Shown here piece by piece: positions 56,143 to 64,000 of a stretch of DNA of 64,000 nt. The first letter of the stretch is position 1. Each line of letters begins with the position of its first letter. Under the pieces are notes generated by a model. That model did not search any database. It was not told the DNA's origin and saw only the letters and a program-made list of their open reading frames with translations. The DNA comes from Actinomycetota bacterium (GTDB lineage: Bacteria; Actinomycetota; Thermoleophilia; Solirubrobacterales; 70-9). A program made the position numbers and the translations under genes. Where the stretch lies: assembly GCA_018268695.1 (NCBI GenBank), contig JAFDWD010000008.1, positions 39,275 to 103,274 of the forward strand, written 5' to 3'.

Positions 56143-57721
56143 TCACTTTCCAATACAGAAGTCACGGAATAGGACGTCCAGTATTTGTTAGACATCCACC
56201 TTTCCAGTGATGCTTCCGAGTTCAGCGATCGCTTCTCTAAGTTCCTCACATCGGATGTCCACGGGGAGTTTCTGATTTACGTAACCCTCCAAACGACGGA
56301 GTGCCTCCTCAAGTGCCTTGAAATGTCGTTCCTTACTGAGCATTATTTCTGGATGGAACTACTCGAACTTGTAATTACTGTTAGCCTGAGTTATTGTGGG
56401 TGTACTTCATCCACGATTCTGTCTAGCAGATCGTCAAGGCTGTCCTCTTAGAGTGCTGACATTAACAATTAGCAGTTCCTCTCCACTCCGTTTGGTGTCC
56501 TTACTGCAAGAGGCACTTGCAAGTCAACAGAATCTCGTTTGTTAACCACTAGAAGGGTTTTACTTTCGCGGAGAATACCCTCTTACATCGGACCTGCCGA
56601 CTGAAGGAGAATGGTCTGACCGATCACGACCTCAGCAGTTGGATCAACCACAAACACGTTGATGTGACTGTCTTGACTTCTAGCCACTGCTCGCTTTATT
56701 CCTTCCTTCTCAATGGCCTCTTCAGTGACACGCAATCCGGCAGTATCAGTCAGATGTATCATTATGCCCTTGTGCTCAACCGAGGCCTGAGTTATGTATG
56801 CTTTACATTGATCAAATCGCGAGTTGTACCAGGTATGTCACTCACAATTGCTACTTCCCTCCGCACCAGCTTGTTAATGATGGTACTTTTGCCAGCATTC
56901 GGCCTCCCTACTATCGCTACTGAAAGCCCTTCGGTCATCAACTACACTTGTTTTCGACTTCGAAGACTGTCTCTTATCTGCTTCATTGCCCTCTCAACTC
57001 TCAACTTGATTTTATCCATAAGCTCCTCCTTGATGTCTTCCTAAATCGGTAGACTCCTACTTCTTCGCCCGGAAAGTCTATATATGCCTCATTCGCTGCT
57101 AAACAAGAAACCAACTCTTCTTTTATGTAGTCAATCTGCTTGGAAGTGTCTCCTAAAAGATGCTTTAGTGCGATCTTCCTTGAGAACTCCGAGTCGCTCA
57201 TGATCAATTCATGAATACCTTAGGCTTGCAAGCAATCCATCTTGTTGTTGACAATGGCCCGTCGAGTGAACTATCCTCTTTCCGCCATGCGAAAGCCTAG
57301 CTTATCGAGCTCATCGAAAAGAACTTTGAGAATGGCTCTGCTACCGTGAGTATGCAACTCCACAATGTCCTCTCCGTTATAGCTGTTCTCGCTCGGATAA
57401 AAAATAACAATGCTTTTATCAAGTACCTCCTTGGAGTGGTTGTAGAGCGACCGCAAATGAGCTTTCCTGTTTTTGATAGCCGTTTTATGAAAGATTTCTT
57501 CCTTAGTTGGCTTTGACGATCCATCTAAGCGATCCTTGAGGGTTAAGAGGAGCGTCCGATATGCTTCTTAGCCACCAATGCGAACAATCTAACTCTGATG
57601 AAAAAGCTACACTGATTGGAGACCGAGACGATCCCGAGGCAAGCGCGTAGATGGTATCTGGTGCTGTCACCTTCCGGCAGAACCACCGGCGAACTATACC
57701 TCTGCAGACACAATTAAACAT
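56143..57721 (-). CDS. GTPBP3: Mitochondrial tRNA-modifying GTPase MnmE/GTPBP3
   Basis: 498 residues; introns 57589-57610 (22 nt), 57041-57060, 56787-56806 and 56386-56405 (20 nt each). With MTO1/MnmG it makes the 5-carboxymethylaminomethyl-type modification of wobble uridine in mitochondrial tRNAs. A basic presequence ([14 protein letters not shown]) is followed by [46 protein letters not shown], then the G domain [36 protein letters not shown] and VVNKRDSVD, and the C-terminal ITGKVDVEQILDVLF with the essential FCIGK tail. GEF (TAG 57271-57273) and QAE (TAA 57220-57222) place reassigned codons on near-universal glutamates. Confidence 0.95.
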
Positions 57722-57779
57722 AAACTCTGAGAAAGGAGTTAATGTGTCCGATGTTACATATTCTGGATTGTAGTGATTT

Positions 57780-60353
57780 ATGTTGAAGAGATACTCGTTC
57801 TACGTATTGGTAGGTCTGTTTCTGCTGCTGATATTCCGATCAGAAAACAACCTCACGGAGTTGAAAAGCAGCCACTTCCAGGGGAGACTTAGCATCTACC
57901 GAGACGCCATGGGAGTTCCACACATTGTCGCTGACAATCGCAATGCGTTGGTGTATGGGATAGGATACGCTCAAGCTCAGGACCGACTGTGGACGTTCCA
58001 CTTTAAGAAGAGGCTGCTTGAAGGACGCGTCAGTGAGCTGTTTGGCAAGGATACACTTCCACTCGACCGATACATGAGAAACCTGAACATCCGGAATGTC
58101 GGAGTAGAAACAGGGTAACATATGGACAACCTCACAAGATCTTACGCATAGAGCTACATTAACGGAGTAAACGATTACGCTCGCTCGCTAAAGCTTCTGC
58201 CGTTGGAGTTTTATCTTTTCTGGACCAGCTGGGAGGATTTCACAACTAATCATATTGGAGCAATGCTGGCGCTATTCTCTATCACTCTGGAGTTCGACTG
58301 GATGTACGAAATCGCCAGAGAGAGGCTGAAGGAAACGGTCGGTATGGATCTCGCCATGAAGCTCATTCCTTGCTCAACAGAGAATCAGTTCAAGGAAATC
58401 ACAATTGTAAAAGACGACGAACTCAAGGAACTGGGGCTCTTCAAGGAATACAATCAGAGCGACTACAAGAGAATCGTAGCGGAGCACTGGGGTAAGCTTA
58501 ACCTATCGCTGCCGGCTTTCGGCTCTCCGAAGCTTCCCTTTACGGTTTCAGGTTCGAACGCTTGGGTGGTCGGCAAGCAGCATTCGGCGACTGGCCGGCC
58601 CATCCTTTCGAACGACCCGCACGTTGGACTCACGATTCCGAGCATATTCTATCCAATGGAAGTTATCCTGATCAATGAGAAGGATGAAGTGGTGGCGCAA
58701 GCGTTTGGTGCTGGGTTCGATGGCATTCCAGGCATCAGTATCGGGAAGAACAAACACTTTGCTTGGGCGTCAACATCCCTCTACGCTGATTCGAAAGATG
58801 TCTATGCCGAGGATGTTCTTGTACATGCTAATGGGACTCGTTCGTATCTATGTGACGGTCAATATCTGCCCCTTCAGGAAAGAAAGGAAGTCATCCACGT
58901 TCGTGGCTCGTCAGCATACGAAGAGACGTACTACCAGACTCACCGAGGTCCTATCCTGTCGCAATTGTTCATGGACATACATCTCAAGTATGGCTTCCCC
59001 ATGCCCACCCACCATGAGAACATGTTGTCTCTGCAGATTTCTCCCTACACACAAGATTCAGGTAAGTCGATGAGAGCGATCATTGACTGCATCTTCTCGG
59101 AAACTCAACAGCAATTCCAAGAATCAGGCGAGATGATGCAGTACGTCAACATCGACAGCTCCTTTATTTCAACGGATCCTGACTTGTGGGGCTTCGCAGT
59201 CATTGGCCGCATTCCCAAGAAGAACATTCCTGAAATGGGTTCGTTTGTCAAGAATGGGACCACCACCTTCTACGACCAGAAAGAGTCCCTCAAGCCGTAG
59301 GAGAGACCCTCGTTGATTAATCCGAAACGCGGTTATGTCGCAATGACTAACAACAAGTTTGCAAGCGACAACTATGCCCATCGAGCGTCACTACATGAGG
59401 TGTCCAACGGAAGATCGTACCGACTTGAAGAACTACTAACGACTGCGATGCAACAGGGCAAGAAATTTACGCTGGAGGACATGATGCAGATGCAGCAGGA
59501 CACCAAGGACTCCTATGTCGACCTCGTCATGAAGGACTTGCTGAAGATCTTTAGAGACAACCGCAAAGATTGGATCGACAGCGAGTTCGGTGACAAGATC
59601 ACCAAGTGGCTGGAAGAATGGAATTGCGAATTCAACCGCAATAAGTTCGAGCCGAGCATCTACGCTATCTGGGAGCACGAGTTCCAGAGGCTTCTATTAG
59701 CGAATATTGGGCTATCGGAGCAGGAGCATACTGCCATCACCAGCCATGCTTTTTTTGAGCTCTACTTCTTCAAGCTCGTGAAGAAGCTGGCAGCCAACAA
59801 CGACACCACTACCGAGGATCGACTTCTGTGCCTCAATGAGCACAATAAGGGTTCTCCAAACAACCCTTGCATCGTTAACATGCTGATTGCCTTCAACAAA
59901 CTGGAGGCATCTCTCTATGAGTGGTTCGGCACGCTCGATAATACTCAGTGGAAGTGGGGAACCATCCATAAGAAGCTGTTCACCTTTGTTCCCTGGACTG
60001 AAATACCCGGCATCAGCAGCATATTTAGCCGCAGAGTACCAGCTCACGGTAATTCTCGTACACTGAACGTCGGTATTCACTCCTACCAGAAGAAGAGTTT
60101 TGATTGCTTCGGGACTGCCACCTTCAGGTTCGTGACTGACATGAACAGAACGTACTACTCGGCCGACCTCGGAGTGTCAGATAGAGTCACCAGTCCCTAC
60201 TACGACAACTTCCTCCACGAGTTCAACGACGGCAAGTACTTCTAACACATTGAATATCACCCGTTCCACGACCAGCACAACTGGACTTTGACGGCTTCTT
60301 CTTTCGCGAAGAGGGTGGATCAGAAGCAGGAGAAAATTGACACCGAGCTGTGA
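57780..60353 (+). CDS. Penicillin-acylase-family N-terminal nucleophile hydrolase
   Basis: 857 residues, single exon with six reassigned codons. An N-terminal signal anchor (YSFYVLVGLFLLLIF) leads to the family A-chain: LSIYRDAMGVPHIVADNRN, YGIGYAQAQDRLW and YAESYINGVNDYA. The B-chain start is VSGSNAWVVGKQHSATGRPI, in which the Ser of GSN would become the N-terminal nucleophile after self-cleavage, followed by NDPHVGL. Downstream are AFGAGFDGIPGISIGKN and TLNVG. Substrate unknown; relatives cleave acyl amides such as N-acyl lactones or lipids. Location is likely secretory or lysosomal. The family is mainly bacterial but is also found scattered in eukaryotes. Confidence 0.88.
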
Positions 60354-60438
60354 CAACCTCAGTATGTATTTAAATCTCTGAAAGACTCGAACATATTCGA
60401 AACTATAATTCAATTCCAAATCGAATTACCGATATTCC

Positions 60439-62073
60439 ATGTCCACGCCATCTTTCCTCCTCAACGAACTGCTCACGACCGTCGGAACTGCGAGGATGAT
60501 CATCGAACCCAAGAAGCGGCAGCTTGTCGACCTTCCGAGCTTCACATCAGCATCACTATTCTCCTTGTTCGACACTGAAGGCAAAGGGCACATCAGTCTC
60601 GCCAACCTCTATGATTACCTGAAGCTCCGTTACGTGTTCCCAAGCGAAATGGAAATCTTTACTCTCTTCAAGCAAATCGACGTCCTGAAAATGGGGCTCA
60701 TTGAACCAGCACAACTCAATGACTTCTTCACGCCTCAGACGCGAGCTGTTGCATCTTCCAAGTCTCACTACGGTCATCTCGACTCAATGGTCACTGCAGT
60801 GCTCAGCCAATGGCTTGAGAATTTCAGAAACATAGAAACGAAGAAAAGAAAGTTGGTCGAGCAGACGCAGCCGACAGTCGTCTTCACTCTTTTAGACTCG
60901 AATAAGAATGGAAAGGTATCAACGCTCGAAGTGAGATCGTTTATGCTTGCTCATGGCTGCACGGATCAATAAATCATTTCGAACACAATCTTAGACATCC
61001 AAAACCAGCTGGGCTGCAACTTCGGCGAGCAAGTCTTTGAAGCCTACCTCCAGCCTGCTTCTGAATACGGTCGTGAGGAAGGAAAATTCTCCAGTAAGTT
61101 CAAAGACCCATACCAGCATGTGATTCAGCCGGTCGAAACGCGACCAGTTACATCGAAGACTGTGAACGATTTCGAGCAGATCCTGGAAGCAAGAAGCCAT
61201 TAGAACGAAGAGCGTAGAAACTATCTAAAAGAGCAGGAGAAGCTCCGCACTAAGATCATGGAAGATGTCTTAGCACGCAAGCGTTCTTACTTAAACGTGA
61301 GGGCACCAGAGGAAGCCTTAAGGATCAATACGGAAGAGGAGTTAGTCAGCAGATCTCAGCAGAAGGAGCGCACCAATCACTTCAGTCGGTCTATCGTCTC
61401 CACCAAAACAGCAGGAACCGAAGAGCCACTTCAGCGAACTGGGATTTCTCCGAATAACTTCAGGGCGGTAACACGGCAAATAGACCGAGAAGACGTCATG
61501 AAGCGAGCTGCTTCTGAGGCGCAGCTCAAAATTGAGCAAATTGAAGCCAATGCCAAGCTGAGAGCAGAGGAAAAGCGCAGAGCAGACATTGGACTGGTTG
61601 AAGGATCCGACGGCGGCTTCCGAGAGCTCCTTCTGAAGAAGAACAGCGAACTGGAGATGGAAAAGCAAAAGAGGCTGACTCTTTAGAGAGAGTTGTCAAA
61701 GTCCAAGGAAGAAATCGCACTGCTAAAGAACCACTTACAGTCCATCAACAAGCTCAACTACAGAGAAATCGATCTTGTGAAAGGCTCAAGGGCACTCGCC
61801 GAGAACAGTAACGCACAAGTCTGTCGCTAAGGCGAAATCTACAAGAACAAACCAAAGATAGGCCTGAGAGAGTCCAATCGGGAGGCCGGAAGCATCTATG
61901 AGGTCGGCCATTCAAGTGTGAATCGCAGCGATAATTATGAGCCTCATCGGGAGTCCTGCGACAACAAATATGAGTTGGAACAGGCTCTGCGTCGCTCAAG
62001 AGTGGAAAGAGAGTTTGCCAAGTTCAAGCTGGAGAAGGAACTTGCAAGATCTCGTCTGGCTTGGAGAGGATGA
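60439..62073 (+). CDS. EF-hand protein with coiled-coil C-terminal half
   Basis: 544 residues, single exon. Two clear EF-hand loops, DTEGKGHISLANL (about residue 48) and DSNKNGKVSTLEV (about residue 154), with intervening helices consistent with a four-hand N-lobe/C-lobe arrangement. From residue ~250 the protein is charged coiled coil (EEERRNYLKEQEKLRTK, EANAKLRAEEKRRADIG) ending RLAWRG. Probably a calcium-responsive cytoskeletal or ciliary protein. It is transcribed with the two following genes, separated by 55 and 8 bp. Confidence 0.78.
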
Positions 62074-62128
62074 TCGAATCGTTCATATTCGCTGTTTTAT
62101 TCCGCTGGGGATTTTATAAGACATTATC

Positions 62129-62557
62129 ATGAATTCAAAGCCGAAAGGAAATAAACAGCGAGCAACGAAGCAAAACGAATTGAAGCGAAAGATCGTTGTT
62201 TCAAAAGAGAATTTGAGTCATCGTGTTGAAGAGGCATTATCGGACGAAGATGCAATCGAATCAATGAAAACCAAGGTCATAAAAATGAAGGCAATGCAGT
62301 AAATGGACAGGCTGCATAGCCTACCGAAAGAAGCCAAGCTCAAACCAAAGTAGCTAACTAAGAGAGTCACTTCCCGACCAAGATTGCATGTCCAGCCCAA
62401 GCGAGAGACCGTTAATTTACTGGAAGAGAGTTCAGACTTCAAAGCGGAAGAATCTCTGAAGCTGGCGAGGAGGCCCAAGTGCAGTTACAGAATCGTTATC
62501 AATCCCAAGAACAAAAATTAGCAGCAACAGCTTCCATACCGCTTTACAATTCTTTGA
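62129..62557 (+). CDS. Small basic protein, unknown function
   Basis: 142 residues, single exon. Lys/Arg-rich N-terminus (KPKGNKQRATKQNELKRK) and an acidic patch (VEEALSDEDAIE); no fold recognised. Three TAA/TAG codons are read as Glu. Its stop is 8 bp before the ATG of the glutaminyl cyclase gene, one of the shortest gaps in the window. Confidence 0.6.
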
Positions 62558-62565
62558 TTTCATTT

Positions 62566-63327
62566 ATGTAGTTTAGCTTCTTCATCGTGAGTCTTTTCGT
62601 ATTGACTCTGAGCACTGACGCAGTCCGCAGATATCCTCACGACACTACTTGCTATACCCAGGGACTGGAGTTCATCAACAACGAAACCCTCGTCCAATCG
62701 TGTGGCATGTATGGACAATCCAAAATCCAGCTCCTTCAAATCGACCCAAACAAGAAAGCAACAACAACTATTAAGGAAGTTGCTATAGACAGGATGGTGT
62801 TCGGCGAGGGCATCACCCGCTTTGCAGGACACATCTATCAGCTTACTTGGAAGGAAAACAAAGTGTTTGTTTACAATGACGATCTAACTTTGGTAAGAAC
62901 GATTCGATGGCCGAAGGCTGGCTGGGGTCTGGCCCACAATGAAACCTGCATGTTTGTTTCGGACGGAAGCTCAACCGTCTACGTTGTTGACAAGGATTTT
63001 AAGGAACAATCTAAAATCTCAGTAAGGGATGGAGATACGCCGGTGACTTATATCAACGAGTTGGAGTACTGTAATGGCTACCTCCTGGCCAACATTTACT
63101 ACCAATCCAAGATCATCGTGATAGACCTGCATTCTGGCTTGGTGGTGACCAAGTACGATGCTCAAGACATAATGCTCGACGAAATGAAGAGCCATCACCT
63201 GCAGGAGGATGAAGTGCTGAACGGCATCGCTTACGACCCAACATCAGATCGGCTCCTGATTACGGGGAAGCGCTGGAGCCAGATCTACGAAATACCAACC
63301 AACCGGCTTGGAGTACCAAAGGATTGA
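62566..63327 (+). CDS. Secreted glutaminyl-peptide cyclotransferase (plant/bacterial type)
   Basis: 253 residues, single exon beginning ATG TAG (Met-Glu). A signal peptide (FFIVSLFVLTLSTDA) precedes a five-bladed-propeller-type glutamine cyclotransferase: YPHDTTCYTQGLEF, SCGMYGQSKI, FGEGITRF, IYQLTWKEN, GWGLAHNET, SDGSSTVYVVD, INELEYCNGYLLANIYYQ, VLNGIAYDPTSDRLLITGK and W. It converts N-terminal Gln to pyroglutamate on secreted peptides or proteins. This family is unrelated to animal QPCT and is typical of plants, bacteria and some protists. Nearly all family blocks are present, so it should be active. Confidence 0.93.
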
Positions 63328-63353
63328 TGCAATTGGTGTTGTAGACATCACGT

Positions 63354-63851
63354 TCATAACGACTTTTTTGTCTAGCCAAGGAGAGGTTCCTTTTCGGGTT
63401 CGCTCGTGCTGCCTTATGAACTCGCCTGATCAGATACTGCCGATTTGTAAATTCTCCAAGCTCCGTCGATGCGTGGGTTGAGCAGCGCGACCACAAGGCC
63501 GACCCTGGTGATTACCCACAGATGAGTTCCCAGAACTAACGTTCCGACTGGGTTTAGGATTTCTGCGACTGAGAATGATGCCCAATAGACGAGGTACCGA
63601 ATTTGACCTTCTTTGTTTTGGGATTGCATCGTGAGAAGCGTGAAGTAGGCCGGAACGACATACGCAGCGATGCACAGCACCAGCTTGTCCAGCGAAAAGA
63701 CCGCCAGCAACAACAGCAGCAGAATGGCGATGCCTAGCGCAATGAAGCTGGGTTTGACTTTGGTTTTTGCTTCAACGAATTGGAGGGACGGGTGTGAGTC
63801 AAGCTTGTCAAGGCCTGTGAGCACAGTTGCCTGCCTGATGAGATCAACCAT
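63354..63851 (-). CDS. REEP/TB2/DP1/HVA22-family ER-shaping protein
   Basis: 165 residues, single exon. Hydrophobic hairpins (SFIALGIAILLLLLLAVFSL, LVLCIAAYVVPAYFTLLTM) precede the family core: QNKEGQIRYLVYWASFSVAEI, then the hydrophobic WVITRVGLVVALLNPRIDGAWRIY, matching the TB2/DP1 pattern (YWVVFGFFSLIE ... PQTQGAKFIY). The C-terminus is polar (EPEKEPLLGETKKSL). These proteins bend ER membranes into tubules. It is the last gene of the chromosome and is read away from the telomere; its start is 117 bp from the first telomere repeat. Confidence 0.88.
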
Positions 63852-63968
63852 GAAATATAGTACAATTACATCACTGCTCTGTTGTTGTTAGATAGCAATA
63901 CATGGCACGAACATTGGTAAGCACTCTGCCTTATTTGATTTGGCATAATTGTTCAAACCAAAACCTTT
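63852..63968. other. Subtelomeric spacer and promoter region of the last gene
   Basis: 117 bp between the REEP-type start codon and the telomere. AT-rich, with no subtelomeric repeat or further open frame. All 5' control sequence of the terminal gene must lie here. The junction is CCTTT followed by GGGGTT. Confidence 0.7.
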
Positions 63969-64000
63969 GGGGTTGGGGTTGGGGTTGGGGTTGGGGTTGG
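63969..64000 (+). repeat. Telomere, (GGGGTT)n
   Basis: Five complete GGGGTT units plus GG run to the end of the window. The perfect G4T2 repeat is that of Tetrahymena and related ciliates and differs from the G4T4 of spirotrichs. It marks a true macronuclear chromosome end. Confidence 0.97.

Noticed and set aside
1..64000. Standard code, with the region full of pseudogenes or short genes
   Set aside because: Frames continue on both sides of nearly every TAA/TAG with conserved domain order (Sec61, UBA1, MnmE, kinases), whereas TGA always coincides with plausible protein ends.
1..64000. TAA/TAG read as glutamine, the commoner ciliate code
   Set aside because: It fits a few sites (Sec61 DQ-x, UBA1 L-x-FY) but fails at invariant glutamates in APE, GEFTRRA, QAE, DPPE and EDHPGG. 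Glu fits all of these and is acceptable at the former.
1..64000. Heterotrich (Stentor-like) origin suggested by tiny introns
   Set aside because: Stentor introns are 15-16 nt and its code is standard. Here introns are 20-24 nt, the code is reassigned and the telomere is G4T2.
1..64000. CRISPR arrays, IS elements, operon terminators or other prokaryotic features
   Set aside because: No such repeats or elements were seen; gene content, introns and the telomere are those of a ciliate macronucleus.

Overview
This window is the right-hand end of a macronuclear chromosome from a ciliate. It ends in GGGGTT telomere repeats (63969-64000) and carries about 46 protein genes packed on both strands. Read with the standard code nearly every gene looks broken by TAA and TAG. 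Read with TGA as the only stop, they open into full-length proteins. At strongly conserved sites these codons stand where glutamate is expected: the APE motif of a kinase, GEFTRRA and QAE of MnmE, DPPE of UBA1, EDHPGG of cytochrome b5 and FKL..E of a PI4-kinase. I therefore infer UAA/UAG = Glu, the code known from peritrich ciliates (NCBI table 29), and all proteins here are read that way.

A second signature is the introns. I could place about 46; 30 are exactly 20 nt and the rest 21-24 nt. They begin almost always with GTA and end in TAG/CAG, usually with a TAAY/TRAY branch-like motif about 6 nt before the 3' end.

Layout. 1-16 kb: an SH3 protein, a probable mitochondrial protein, a family 2 glycosyltransferase, a CCT-motif protein, peroxisomal acyl-CoA oxidase, an AGC kinase, splicing factor SF3B6, a WD-like protein, a PG-rich (STPG/SHIPPO) axonemal-type protein and GPI-transamidase subunit PIG-U. 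16-26 kb: a UBA1-type E1 whose catalytic cysteine position reads serine, ceramide synthase, Sec61 alpha, a secreted cysteine-rich repeat protein and membrane proteins. 26-42 kb: a cytoskeletal block of coiled-coil and EF-hand genes, including a 1,902-residue coiled-coil protein flanked by two inverted paralogues. 42-52 kb: an RTEL1-type helicase with a RING end, mitochondrial NOA1 GTPase, a Ser/Thr kinase, a Sec14 protein and a tandem cytochrome b5. 52-64 kb: a PI4-kinase, mitochondrial MnmE/GTPBP3, a penicillin-acylase-family hydrolase, an EF-hand/coiled-coil protein, glutaminyl cyclase and a REEP-type ER-shaping protein whose start lies 117 bp from the telomere.

Genes are separated by tens of bases, sometimes 8-15 bp between genes on the same strand. 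No tRNA, rRNA, transposon, CRISPR or other repeat array was seen apart from the telomere.
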